Translations under genes and position numbers: made by a program
Shown here: one piece after another, positions 16,432 to 25,791 of the stretch
Position numbering within the stretch: position 1 is the first letter of the stretch
Layout: every line of letters begins with the position of its first letter
Notes under the pieces: model-generated
What the model was told of the DNA's origin: nothing
The model's database searches: none
What the model saw: the letters and a program-made list of their open reading frames with translations, nothing else
NCBI RefSeq assembly: GCF_017877355.1
Contig: NZ_JAGIPR010000003.1
Coordinates: forward strand, 372,001-436,000
Direction: 5' to 3'
Length of the DNA: 64,000 nt
DNA from: Chryseobacterium jejuense
Lineage (GTDB): Bacteria > Bacteroidota > Bacteroidia > Flavobacteriales > Weeksellaceae

Positions 16432-17577
16432 ATGCAAAGATTTTTTGTTCAAAAATCAACCCTACTTTTTCTTTCGCTCATCGCTTTGACGGGGTGTAAG
16501 AAAAGTAATCAAAATCAGGCTTATCAACAGCAGGCGCCGGAACTTCCTGTAGAAATAGTAAAACAAGGAGACGCTTCTGTTTCCCGAGAATATGCAGCAT
16601 CCATTGAAGGGATTTCCAATGTAGAAATCAGACCTCAGGTAACCGGATATTTAAGCAAAATTTTTGTGGATGAAGGAGATTATGTAAGAGCCGGGCAGCC
16701 GCTTTTTAAAATTGAAGACAGGATATTTGCTGAGCAGTTAAAAAGTGCACAGGCGGCATTAATTACAGCACAGGCTAATCTTTCAACTTCAAAAATTGAC
16801 CTGGACAGGAAAAAGGAGCTTTTCAGAAATAAAATGGTTTCCGAAATTCAGGTGAAAGAAGCTGAAGCATCTTATAATGCGGCAAGAGGAGCAGTAAGCC
16901 AGTCAACATCTTCTATTGAATCCGCAAAAATTAATCTCAATTTTTCAACCATTAAAGCTCCGGTAAGTGGATTTATCGGGAGATTCAACTATCGTTTAGG
17001 GAGTTTGATGACACCAAGTAATCAGGAGCCGATTACCCTGTTGTCAGATATCCATCAGGTGTACACCTATTTCAGCTTAAGTGAAAATGACTTTAATAAT
17101 TTCCAGAAGCAATATGTAGGAAGCAGTATTGATGAGGTTATTAAAAACACTCCTGCAGTATCTCTATTGCTTTCAGGTGGTGAAAAGTATGCTGAAACGG
17201 GAAGAATTGATGCCGTTGAAGGCCAGTTTAACAAAACTACGGGTTCTATTACTTTAAGAGCGAAATTCAACAACCCCAATAATGTTCTTAGAAGTGGAAA
17301 TACAGGAAAAATTTTATTGGAACAGTTCTACAGCAATGTTGTTTTACTTCCGATAGCATCTACCAGAACCATTCAGGATAAAGTTTTTGTATTTACCATC
17401 AAAAATGGAAAAGCAGAAATGCTTCCTGTAGAAGTAAATGGAAAAGCTGGGGATAATTTCATTGTTTCCAAAGGACTTAAAGCTGGAGATCAGTATATCG
17501 TTTCCGGTTTTGACAGATTACAGCCGGGAACTCCTGTAGTGGCACAAAAGAAAAATGCTCAACAGAAAAAATCGTAA
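16432..17577 (+). CDS. RND efflux periplasmic adaptor (membrane fusion protein)
   Basis: A 381-residue lipoprotein of the AcrA/MexA family that links the inner-membrane pump to the outer-membrane channel. The ATG at 16432 begins the lipoprotein signal (MQRFFVQKSTLLFLSLIALT, then GC with lipidated Cys). The lipoyl-like motif is SNVEIRPQVTGYLSKIFVDE. A helical hairpin follows (AQAALITAQANLSTSKIDLD), then the second lipoyl half STIKAPVSGFIGRFNYRLGS and the C-terminal beta-barrel and membrane-proximal parts. It is the first gene of a three-gene operon, 9 bp before the permease. Confidence 0.95.
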   Translation: MQRFFVQKSTLLFLSLIALTGCKKSNQNQAYQQQAPELPVEIVKQGDASVSREYAASIEGISNVEIRPQVTGYLSKIFVDEGDYVRAGQPLFKIEDRIFAEQLKSAQAALITAQANLSTSKIDLDRKKELFRNKMVSEIQVKEAEASYNAARGAVSQSTSSIESAKINLNFSTIKAPVSGFIGRFNYRLGSLMTPSNQEPITLLSDIHQVYTYFSLSENDFNNFQKQYVGSSIDEVIKNTPAVSLLLSGGEKYAETGRIDAVEGQFNKTTGSITLRAKFNNPNNVLRSGNTGKILLEQFYSNVVLLPIASTRTIQDKVFVFTIKNGKAEMLPVEVNGKAGDNFIVSKGLKAGDQYIVSGFDRLQPGTPVVAQKKNAQQKKS

Positions 17578-17586
17578 GAAGAAATC

Positions 17587-20500
17587 ATGTTAAAGAAAAT
17601 TATAAAAAGACCCGTACTGGCAACGGTTATTTCCGTATTGCTGGTGATTCTCGGGATCGTCGGTATGGTTAGCCTACCGATTACAAAATTCCCGGATATT
17701 GCACCGCCTACCGTTATGGTAACCGCTGCATATCCCGGAGCAAATGCTGAAACGATTGCAAGATCCGTGGCTCCGCCGTTGGAAAATGCCATCAATGGAG
17801 TGGAAAATATGGATTATATTACTTCTACAGCGAGTAATGACGGTACATTGAGTATCACTGTCATCTTTAAATTGGGGACAGATCCGGATCAGGCTGCGAT
17901 TAACGTTCAGAACAGAGTGGCGCAGGTAACCAACCAGCTTCCTGCTGAAGTTATCCAGGCCGGAATTACCACTGTAAAAAGACAGAACAGTATGATTGCG
18001 ATGGTTTCTCTAACCAGTAAAGATGGTTCAATGAGTGATCTTTTCCTTGAGAACTATGCAAAAATCAATATTGTACCGGAATTAAAAAGGGTAAAAGGAG
18101 TAGGAGATGCCATGGTGTATGGTAACAAAGATTACTCTATGCGTGTATGGCTTGATCCGAATAAACTGACCTCCTATAATCTTACACCATCAGAGGTTTC
18201 CCGTGCGATTCAGACCCAAAACCTTGAAGCAGCACCGGGAAGACTAGGAGAAAGAAGTAAAGAAGTGATGGAATATGTCCTTCGATACAAAGGGAAATTT
18301 ACGGAACCTGAACAGTATGAAAATATTACGATTAAAGCCTTGAATGATGGTTCTGTTTTAAAATTGAAAGATGTTGCCAGAGTTGAATTTGGAGCTTATA
18401 GTTATACGGTTTCTTCTAACTTTAATAAAAAAGCATCTGTTACGATGGCAATTTTCCAGATGGCTGGATCCAATGCGAATGAAGTTCAGATCGCTCTTCA
18501 GGACAGAATGAAGGAACTCGAAAAATCGTTCCCGGCAGGAATGGATTACGAAATACCATATGCTACTAAAGAAGCATTGGATCAATCTATTGAACAGGTA
18601 ATTCATACTCTGATAGAAGCGTTTATCCTTGTATTCATTGTAGTGTATATTTTCCTGCAGGATTTCAGATCAACATTAATTCCGGCGATTGCAGTTCCGG
18701 TTTCCATTGTGGGAACATTCTTCTTTATGAAAATCTTTGGATTCTCCATCAATATTCTGACACTATTTGCTTTGGTGCTCGCCATTGGGATTGTAGTGGA
18801 TGACGCGATTGTGGTGGTGGAAGCAGTGCACGCCAAAATGGAACATAAAAAACTGAATCCAAGAGCGGCAACCATGTCAGCGATGAGTGAGATTACAGGA
18901 GCAATTGTGTCTATTACCTTAATTATGTCTGCGGTATTCGTTCCGGTGGCATTTATGAGTGGCTCCACGGGATTGTTCTATCAGCAGTTTGCTTTAACAT
19001 TGGCGATTGCGATCGTGATTTCAGCAATCAATGCATTGACGCTGAGCCCAGCTTTATGTGCTTTATTCCTTAAACAACATCACGGAGGAGCTCATGAGAA
19101 AATGAACTTTAAAGACCGCTTCTTTGCCGGATTTAATGCTAGCTTCAATAAGCTGACATTCCGTTATGGAAAAGCAGTACTGTTCCTTTTGAAGAAAAAA
19201 TGGATTGCATTGGCTATCATTGTAGTATTCGGAGGATTGTTTGCCTGGATGTCTATGACTACTCCAAAAGGATTTATTCCGGATGAAGATCAGAGTTTTA
19301 TCATCGTAACGGCTAATCTGGCTCCGGGAGCTTCTAAAGACAGAACATCCAAAGTAGTTTCTGATACGGAAGATCTTTTGATGAAAAATCCGGCAGTAGA
19401 TAAGGTGATTTCAGTAGACGGATTGAATCTATTCAGTGGATCCATGTCTTCTTCTGCAGCTTCTATCTTCGTTAAATTAAAAAATGGCGGCAAAAGAGGT
19501 CCTGTAAATGATATCAATGCCATTATAGGTCAGGTGCAGGGAGCGCTTTCACAGGATAAGAGAGCAAATTTCCTTGTGTTGAATACACCAACAGTAGATG
19601 GTTTCGGGAATACGAGTGGTATGGAGCTTGTGCTTCAGGACCGTACGAACGGGGAACTTCAGAATCTTGGGAATATTTCCTACGGAATGATGGGTGCTTT
19701 GATGCAGAGACCGGAAGTTGCGGTAGCATTTACCACATTTGATGTTACCTATCCGCAGTTTGAAGTGTTGGTAGATGAGGTGAAATCTGCTCAGCTTGGA
19801 GTAAATGTTTCTGACGTATTGGGCGTGATGCAGGGATATTACGGAAGCATTCAGGCTTCGGATTTCAATAGATTTGGGAAATACTACAGAGTTTTGGTAC
19901 AGTCTACTCCGGAAACGAGACAGGATAAAGAATCCCTGAATGGACTTTTTGTTAAGAATAATCTGGGACAAATGGTTCCTATCACTACTTTGGTAAGTTT
20001 AAAACAGACGACCGGAGCTGAAGTGGTAGACCGTTTCAACCTTTTCAATTCGTCTAATTTAACGGTAATGGCTGCGCCGGGTTACAGTACAGGTCAGGCA
20101 ATGGCCGCTGTGGAAGAAGTTAGTAAACAAGTACTTCCTCCGGGATATACTTATGATTATAAAGGGATGAGCCGTGAAGAAGCAGGTTCCAGCTCGCAAT
20201 CAGTGATGATCTTCGGATTGTGTATTGTGTTTGTCTTTTTCCTGTTATCGGCACAATATGAAAGTTATATCCTTCCATTTGCAGTATTGATCGCTATTCC
20301 GGTAGGGCTATCAGGTGTTTTTGTGGGAATTACTTTCGCGGAATTATCCAATAATATTTATGTTCAGATTGCTTTGGTTATGTTGATCGGGCTTCTGGCG
20401 AAGAATGGTATTTTGATAGTAGAATTTGCGATTCAGAGACGAAGAGCCGGAAAAAGTCTTATTGCTTCGGCTGTTGAAGGAGCGAAGGCACGTTTACGTC

Positions 20501-20727
20501 CTATTTTAATGACCTCTCTGGCATTTATTACCGGATTGATTCCATTGATTTTTGTAGTAGGGCCATCTGCGATGGGTAACCACTCTATTGGGTATGCTGC
20601 GATTTCAGGGATGCTTTTCGGAACGATCTTAGGAATCTTTGTCGTTCCGGTACTTTTTGTGATGTTTCAGGCTTTGCATGAGAAAATCAACGGAAAAGTA
20701 GTAACGGATGCGGATTGGGAATATTAA
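17587..20727 (+). CDS. RND efflux permease, HAE1 (AcrB/MexB) type
   Basis: This 1046-residue inner-membrane proton-driven multidrug pump is full length. It starts MLKKIIKRPVLATVISVLLV. Transmembrane helix 4 carries the conserved proton-relay pair in GIVVDDAIVVVEAVHAKMEH (about residue 405). The second half repeats the fold (IALVMLIGLLAKNGILIVEF, about residue 940). Two large periplasmic porter loops separate the helices. It lies between its adaptor and its outer-membrane channel in one operon. The substrate range is not predictable from sequence. Confidence 0.97.
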   Translation: MLKKIIKRPVLATVISVLLVILGIVGMVSLPITKFPDIAPPTVMVTAAYPGANAETIARSVAPPLENAINGVENMDYITSTASNDGTLSITVIFKLGTDPDQAAINVQNRVAQVTNQLPAEVIQAGITTVKRQNSMIAMVSLTSKDGSMSDLFLENYAKINIVPELKRVKGVGDAMVYGNKDYSMRVWLDPNKLTSYNLTPSEVSRAIQTQNLEAAPGRLGERSKEVMEYVLRYKGKFTEPEQYENITIKALNDGSVLKLKDVARVEFGAYSYTVSSNFNKKASVTMAIFQMAGSNANEVQIALQDRMKELEKSFPAGMDYEIPYATKEALDQSIEQVIHTLIEAFILVFIVVYIFLQDFRSTLIPAIAVPVSIVGTFFFMKIFGFSINILTLFALVLAIGIVVDDAIVVVEAVHAKMEHKKLNPRAATMSAMSEITGAIVSITLIMSAVFVPVAFMSGSTGLFYQQFALTLAIAIVISAINALTLSPALCALFLKQHHGGAHEKMNFKDRFFAGFNASFNKLTFRYGKAVLFLLKKKWIALAIIVVFGGLFAWMSMTTPKGFIPDEDQSFIIVTANLAPGASKDRTSKVVSDTEDLLMKNPAVDKVISVDGLNLFSGSMSSSAASIFVKLKNGGKRGPVNDINAIIGQVQGALSQDKRANFLVLNTPTVDGFGNTSGMELVLQDRTNGELQNLGNISYGMMGALMQRPEVAVAFTTFDVTYPQFEVLVDEVKSAQLGVNVSDVLGVMQGYYGSIQASDFNRFGKYYRVLVQSTPETRQDKESLNGLFVKNNLGQMVPITTLVSLKQTTGAEVVDRFNLFNSSNLTVMAAPGYSTGQAMAAVEEVSKQVLPPGYTYDYKGMSREEAGSSSQSVMIFGLCIVFVFFLLSAQYESYILPFAVLIAIPVGLSGVFVGITFAELSNNIYVQIALVMLIGLLAKNGILIVEFAIQRRRAGKSLIASAVEGAKARLRPILMTSLAFITGLIPLIFVVGPSAMGNHSIGYAAISGMLFGTILGIFVVPVLFVMFQALHEKINGKVVTDADWEY

Positions 20728-20744
20728 TTCAAATGATTTTAACA

Positions 20745-22157
20745 ATGAAAATTAAAAATATAGCATATATCGCATTCATTTCAGGAACGGCTGTCTCATG
20801 TGGAGTTCAGAAATATGAACAGCCTGAAGTGAAAATGCCTGAAGCTTTCAGAAGTGACAGTATTGTGGTAGAGCAGAATGAAAACATCGCAAAAATTGGG
20901 TACAAAGACTTTTTCAAAGATCCGGTTTTGGTAGGATTGATAGATAAAGCAATGGTTCAGAATAATGATCTGCAGGTGGCTTTAAAACAGATAGAATTTG
21001 CTTCATTAGCTTATACTCAAAGTAAATGGGGAAATGTACCTACTATCAATGCGACTGCAAATGCGAGTATCAGCCGCCCTTCTGACAACAGTATGAATGG
21101 AATGATGGCAGGTCAGTTTACAGGGAAGAAGTATACGGAAGATTATACAGCAGCACTCAATTTTTCGTGGGAAGCTGACATCTGGGGAAAGATTAAAGGA
21201 AGAAAGGAGCAGGCATTGGCAGACTATCTTAAAACTCAGGAAGCAGCAAAGGCGGTAAAGACACAAGTGGTGGTTGCTGTAGTTCAAGGGTATTATAATC
21301 TTTTGATGCTGGATACTCAGTTGGAAATTACAAAGTCTAATTTGACGTATGCTGATAATACCCTGAAATTTTTGACGAAACAACAAGAGCTGGGGCTGAC
21401 AACGGCTTTAGCAGTACAGCAGCAGGAAATTGTAAAGGACCAGATCCTGAAAACGATTCCGTCCATTGAAAGTTCTGTCGCTACACAGGAAAATGCTTTG
21501 AGTCTGTTGACGGGTTCTATGCCCGGAAAGATTGAAAGAAAGGCAAGTCTGAATAATGTACAGTCTCCGGATCATATTTCAGCAGGAGTTCCATCAGAAT
21601 TATTAAGCTACAGACCTGATATAAAAACTGCTGAATTAGAAGTAAGGAAAAGTGCGGCGGCAATCCATGTTGCTAAGATGAGCATGTATCCGTCGTTGAA
21701 TATTACGGCTCAGGGCGGAGTAAACGCTTTCCAGATCAGCAAATGGTTCAGTATTCCCGGATCTCTTTTCGGAATGGCTGCCGGAGCAATTGCGCAGCCA
21801 ATTTTAAATGGAAAACAACTGAAAACCCAGTACGAACAGTCTAAAGTATTGGCAGATCAGGCTGAGGTAGGCTTTAAACAATCTGTTTTAAAAGCAGTTG
21901 GAGAGGTTTCAGATGCGCTGATACAAATTCAAAAGCTGGAAGAGCAGCAGAAAATTGCAGAAGGACTAGTGGTGAAGTCTGGTGAAGCAGTGAAGAAAGC
22001 AGATCTGTTATTCAAATACAACTCAGCAACGTATGTAGAGGTTATCATGGCACAAACCAATAAGCTTAATGCTGAACTGGAGCTGGCTTCTCTGAAAGCC
22101 CAACGATTGAATGCGATAACTGCACTGTACCGTTCTGTAGGTGGCGGATGGCAATAA
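20745..22157 (+). CDS. Outer-membrane efflux channel (TolC/OprM, NodT family)
   Basis: A 470-residue outer-membrane lipoprotein, third gene of the RND operon. The ATG at 20745 starts a lipoprotein signal (MKIKNIAYIAFISGTAVSC), so the in-frame starts at 20715 and 20733 are less likely. Two repeats of the outer-membrane efflux domain are seen, with the conserved YRPDIKTAELEVRKSAAAIH of OprM-type proteins near residue 290 and long coiled helices throughout. It completes a tripartite pump. A terminator follows at 22167. Confidence 0.95.
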   Translation: MKIKNIAYIAFISGTAVSCGVQKYEQPEVKMPEAFRSDSIVVEQNENIAKIGYKDFFKDPVLVGLIDKAMVQNNDLQVALKQIEFASLAYTQSKWGNVPTINATANASISRPSDNSMNGMMAGQFTGKKYTEDYTAALNFSWEADIWGKIKGRKEQALADYLKTQEAAKAVKTQVVVAVVQGYYNLLMLDTQLEITKSNLTYADNTLKFLTKQQELGLTTALAVQQQEIVKDQILKTIPSIESSVATQENALSLLTGSMPGKIERKASLNNVQSPDHISAGVPSELLSYRPDIKTAELEVRKSAAAIHVAKMSMYPSLNITAQGGVNAFQISKWFSIPGSLFGMAAGAIAQPILNGKQLKTQYEQSKVLADQAEVGFKQSVLKAVGEVSDALIQIQKLEEQQKIAEGLVVKSGEAVKKADLLFKYNSATYVEVIMAQTNKLNAELELASLKAQRLNAITALYRSVGGGWQ

Positions 22158-22166
22158 AGTAAAATT

Positions 22167-22202
22167 AAACCTGCTTCGTCTATAGATGCAGCAGGTTTTT
22201 AA
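22167..22202 (+). terminator. Terminator of the RND operon
   Basis: AAACCTGCT (22167-22175) pairs with AGCAGGTTT (22190-22198) and is followed by T residues. Confidence 0.75.
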
Positions 22203-22214
22203 TCCAAAATCATT

Positions 22215-22769
22215 ATGAAGGATACAGATATACAGGAGGGAATCATTTTAATTCCGGATTTCAGCGGATTTACAGAATTTGTGTTCAATACCAAACTTTA
22301 TACAGGAGAATATATTGTAAGACAACTATTATCTACGCTGATTGATGTGAACGATCAGTATTTTGAAATTTCTGAAATTGAAGGGGATGCCATTTTATTT
22401 TATCGTTATGATGAAAATCCTTCCTATCAGAATATTTCAGGAATGCTTTGGAAGATGCGTAACGCATTCAACAGAAAAATAAAAGAATTGAGTAAAAGCT
22501 TAAGTACCACTATAGATTTGTCTCTGAAATTTATCGTTCATTATGGTGCATTTTCGCAATATAACATCGGAAGCTTCAGAAAACTGTATGGGAAAACGAT
22601 TGTGGAGGCGCATCAGCTTTTGAAAAATGGCTTGGCCCAGCAGCCTTCGTATGCTTTATTCAGTAATTCTTTTTTAGAAAATACTCATAATCAGGAAACT
22701 GATTTCAATATTGATCAGCATCACTTACCAGAAGTGGGTATGATCCATTATTTTGAAAATGTACACTAG
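22215..22769 (+). CDS. DUF2652 family protein
   Basis: A 184-residue protein matching DUF2652, a family related to class III nucleotide cyclase folds. The N-terminal IILIPDFSGFTEFVFNTKLY is followed by VRQLLSTLIDVNDQYFEISE and IEGDAILFYRYDE, the family core. No signal peptide is present, so it is cytoplasmic. The metal-binding residues of true cyclases are not clearly conserved, and the biochemical role is unknown. It lies alone between two terminators. Confidence 0.75.
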   Translation: MKDTDIQEGIILIPDFSGFTEFVFNTKLYTGEYIVRQLLSTLIDVNDQYFEISEIEGDAILFYRYDENPSYQNISGMLWKMRNAFNRKIKELSKSLSTTIDLSLKFIVHYGAFSQYNIGSFRKLYGKTIVEAHQLLKNGLAQQPSYALFSNSFLENTHNQETDFNIDQHHLPEVGMIHYFENVH

Positions 22770-23096
22770 CATATTCTTTATTTTTTAATCCTTGTAAATT
22801 TGCTATTGCTAGCGGCCCGGGTGAGATCCGGGCTTTTTTTATGGGTAAAATGAAAATAAATATGTTAAAGTTTGGTTAATGGAAATTATTATTTTTATTA
22901 ATTTATTGTGTGTGTTATTCATAATAAAGGTGTTTGGTTGTTTGTTTTGTCTTAATAAGTGTTATTTTTTTAAATTATTCCTAAATTTAAAATTGTAAAC
23001 TGTTAAAACATAGAGGTTTTATTTCCGTTCTTTAATTTTTTTCGATGTAACAAATAGTAGGATATAGTGGTCTTATAGATAAAACTAAGATTTCAC
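22770..23096. other. Intergenic region holding a strong terminator and an AT-rich leader
   Basis: A terminator with stem GCCCGG / CCGGGC (22815-22820 and 22828-22833) plus seven T ends the DUF2652 unit. A TAAATTTG box happens to lie about 20 nt before it. The remaining 250 bp before the receptor gene are AT-rich with no recognised gene. Confidence 0.6.
22815..22840 (+). terminator. Terminator after the DUF2652 gene
   Basis: GCCCGG and CCGGGC form a 6-bp GC stem with a 7-nt loop, followed directly by TTTTTTT. Confidence 0.8.
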
Positions 23097-25274
23097 ATGA
23101 AAGTAATATTATTTCCTATCGCCTTATTAACGGGCTCTTTGGCTTTGGCACAGACTCAGACTCCTACCGTTAAGGATACTACAAAAGGCAATGCAAAAGA
23201 GATTGAAGCGGTAACCATTGTAGCAAGAAAACCTACAGTAGAGTCTAAAGTAGACCGAACTGTTTTTAATGTAGCCAACAGCGCTATTGTAGCTGGAAAT
23301 ACAACATGGGATGTTCTGAGAATGACCCCTCTGGTAAGCATTGATAATAGTGATGCTATAAAGGCGGAAGGACAGTCGGTAACAGTATATATCAATGACA
23401 GAAAATCAGTTTTTACTGGAAAAGAATTAAAAGAATATCTTAAGACGATTCCGGCTGATAATCTACTGAAGATTGAAGTGATTACAAGTCCGTCTTCGCG
23501 ATATGAAGCTACCGGTTCCGTCATCAATATTGTTTTGAAGAAACGCGATGATGAAGGATTGAAAGGAAGTATTTCACTAAGCAACAGACACAGTACAAAA
23601 AATACGCAGTATTCTAACTTTAACCTGAATTATCATAAGAAGAAATTTACCCAGACCCTGATTGGAAGTTATGCCAATAATAATTACGTACAAAAAGGCT
23701 CCAGTAATATTGTGTTTTATGCTGACAATACTTTGAACAGGGATTTAAGCTATGAAACAATTTCCAAAAGTGAAACCCCGTCACTTTCCTCAACTTCTGA
23801 ATTTGAGCTTAATGACAAAAATAATATCGGGTTTGTTTTGGAATATTATCAAAGCCGAAATTTATCATGGTCAAATACTGATGGGAGAGAATATGATGAT
23901 GATAAAAAAGACTTTATAGATTACCATCAGGCTCAGACTGCTGATGGCTTTTATCGTAATCTGGGTACCAATGCTTTTTATAAGTATTATGATAAAGAAA
24001 AAAACAGAATTCTGGATATTAATCTAGGTACCAATTATTCTGGAAATGATAATAATGATCTTATCAATAAAACAATAGTAAACGATCCTAAGGTTAAGGA
24101 AATAGGATCCATAAACAATGGCCAGATGCGTAATTATTATCTGAAAGTGGATTATACTCAGCCATTAGGTACATCTTGGGGAACGATTGAAGTAGGAGCA
24201 AAAACAGAGCTCAACAACCATGTTATTCCCAATAACCTGTATGGATATAGTCTGGGAACTTCCGAATATGCAGGACTTTCTACAAGAGATAAGTTCCATT
24301 ATGAGGATAATATCACTTCTGTATATGCCAACTATAGTAAAACATTTTTTAAAAAGCTGGAGGCCCGCATTGGACTTCGATATGAATATATTGATTTTAA
24401 GGTAAGACAGGATGTAGCAGGAACCGAAAGAAAAGATGGTTATGGTACTTTTCTCCCTAACTTATTGCTGAAATATAGTTTTTCAGATAAATATGATCTG
24501 AGTCTCACTTACGACCGCAAAATCTGGAGACCCTGGTATTCGGAATTCAATCCTTTTTTAACGCCCTCCATTGACGGAACGTATTCCAGAGGAAATATGG
24601 ATCTGAATCCCAACCCTAATGACAGGCTTTACCTGAAGTTTGGAATCCTGAAAAAGTATTTTATTTCTGCAAGATACATGTATACCAATCAGGATTACTG
24701 GACCACTTACTCCAGTGAAGGGGGAAGAAATGTGTCTTATCCCGGAAACTTTAATGGAAGGGTTGAGAAATATTACCTTTTTGCCAATACCAACCAGAAT
24801 TTTCTTAAAAATAAACTGAATGTGAATGTTGGGTTTGGTTGGTACTATATCGATAATCATGATTTCAATTTAAAGAATGATATTGGGGGGAAAGCTTATA
24901 TCAATTATTGGGGTGGTTCGGCCAATCTTTCTTATACAAACCTTTTCAATAAGAACATTAATCTGAGTGCATGGATGGAAATTTCCAATCAGAACAATGG
25001 AAATACACAAGCTAATAACACCAATGTTTTTCACAATATTTCGATCACCAAAATATTTCCTAAAACACAAATGGAAGCCAGTATTCAGCTGATGAATATT
25101 TTTAAAAGACCTTATTCTGATGATATTACTTACAATCAGGGAGGAACAGTGAGAAGATATGAATTGTGGGATTGGTATGGAGTGAATGTTACTTTTGTAA
25201 AACGTTTCGGAAACCAGAAGGTAAAAGAGAACACCAAAACAGATGTTGAAAAAAATGCTGGCGGAGCGAAATAG
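23097..25274 (+). CDS. Outer-membrane beta-barrel receptor, TonB-receptor-like
   Basis: A 725-residue outer-membrane protein. The signal peptide is MKVILFPIALLTGSLALAQT. A plug domain follows (WDVLRMTPLVSIDNSDAIKA, then VYINDRKSVFTGKELKEYLK and VITSPSSRYEATGSVINIVL), then a long series of aromatic-ended beta strands typical of outer membrane beta-barrel family 3. It lacks the long carboxypeptidase-like extension of SusC proteins. It may take up a siderophore, metal or peptide. No SusD-like partner is adjacent, so a polysaccharide role is not supported. Confidence 0.85.
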   Translation: MKVILFPIALLTGSLALAQTQTPTVKDTTKGNAKEIEAVTIVARKPTVESKVDRTVFNVANSAIVAGNTTWDVLRMTPLVSIDNSDAIKAEGQSVTVYINDRKSVFTGKELKEYLKTIPADNLLKIEVITSPSSRYEATGSVINIVLKKRDDEGLKGSISLSNRHSTKNTQYSNFNLNYHKKKFTQTLIGSYANNNYVQKGSSNIVFYADNTLNRDLSYETISKSETPSLSSTSEFELNDKNNIGFVLEYYQSRNLSWSNTDGREYDDDKKDFIDYHQAQTADGFYRNLGTNAFYKYYDKEKNRILDINLGTNYSGNDNNDLINKTIVNDPKVKEIGSINNGQMRNYYLKVDYTQPLGTSWGTIEVGAKTELNNHVIPNNLYGYSLGTSEYAGLSTRDKFHYEDNITSVYANYSKTFFKKLEARIGLRYEYIDFKVRQDVAGTERKDGYGTFLPNLLLKYSFSDKYDLSLTYDRKIWRPWYSEFNPFLTPSIDGTYSRGNMDLNPNPNDRLYLKFGILKKYFISARYMYTNQDYWTTYSSEGGRNVSYPGNFNGRVEKYYLFANTNQNFLKNKLNVNVGFGWYYIDNHDFNLKNDIGGKAYINYWGGSANLSYTNLFNKNINLSAWMEISNQNNGNTQANNTNVFHNISITKIFPKTQMEASIQLMNIFKRPYSDDITYNQGGTVRRYELWDWYGVNVTFVKRFGNQKVKENTKTDVEKNAGGAK

Positions 25275-25300
25275 AATACATGTTAGATAAATTAAATATA

Positions 25301-25332
25301 AAGGTAGGTTTCAGTTTGAGACCTACTTTTAT
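25301..25332 (+). terminator. Terminator after the receptor gene
   Basis: GTAGGTTTCA (25304-25313) pairs with TGAGACCTAC (25317-25326) with one G-U pair, followed by TTTT. Confidence 0.75.
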
Positions 25333-25454
25333 ATTTTAATGTATACTATTTTCCAACCACATGGAAACATAGCCTAAAGAATCTGCGAAAGACTTTCTAA
25401 AAATTTAAATTTTTTCTTAAACGCAAAGATGTAAAATATTCTGATATTATATTT

Positions 25455-25555
25455 TAAGGAAGCTAAGAGAGGAATCGATTTGCAATCGATTTTGATTAAG
25501 CGAATGATTCATCACATTGCTTCATCAGCGGCTTGCCGCATTCTTAGCTTCCTTA
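25455..25555. repeat. 101-bp element of nested palindromes
   Basis: Outer arms TAAGGAAGCTAAGA (25455-25468) and TCTTAGCTTCCTTA (25542-25555) are a perfect 14-bp inverted repeat. Inside lie AATCGATT-TGC-AATCGATT (25473-25491) and GCGGC-TT-GCCGC (25528-25539). The layout resembles a small palindromic intergenic repeat or MITE-like unit. Confidence 0.55.
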
Positions 25556-25640
25556 CAATAAAGCGGTTCAGTAAATTCTCTTTGCGCTTTATTTATTTTA
25601 TTATTCTAATTTTTTTAACTACATAGAAGTATTGTCTAAA

Positions 25641-25672
25641 AGATCTGCGTAATCTGCTTGATCTGCGAGAGA
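25641..25672. repeat. Dispersed TCTGCGTAATCT repeat, copy 1
   Basis: The segment reads TCTGCGTAATCT, a few variable bases, then ATCTGCGAGA. The same pattern occurs at 51251-51282. It is a short interspersed intergenic repeat. Confidence 0.45.
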
Positions 25673-25675
25673 TAA

Positions 25676-25705
25676 CAAAAAAGCAGGCCTCAAACTGAAA
25701 CCTGC
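25676..25705 (-). terminator. Terminator of the beta-glucosidase gene
   Basis: On the reverse strand GCAGGTTTCA and TGAGGCCTGC form a 10-bp stem (two G-U pairs) followed by TTTTTT. Confidence 0.7.
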
Positions 25706-25791
25706 TTCAAAAATTCTACAAAATTAATAGATAGATGAGTTAATCGTCAAATAGTAACTTCCAGCGTCATACTTCCATCTTCCATTCCTTA

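Larger units (their letters stand above)
25275..25791. other. Repeat-rich intergenic region between convergent genes
   Basis: No gene is seen. From left to right it holds a terminator, a CGCAAAG-type repeat, a 101-bp nested palindrome (25455-25555), a TCTGCGTAATCT repeat that recurs near 51250, a reverse-strand terminator and a CTTCCAGC-type low-complexity patch near 25750. Confidence 0.6.

Noticed and set aside
23097..25274. Polysaccharide utilisation locus with the GH3 gene
   Set aside because: There is no SusD-like partner, the receptor lacks SusC features, and the genes are convergent with a terminator between.
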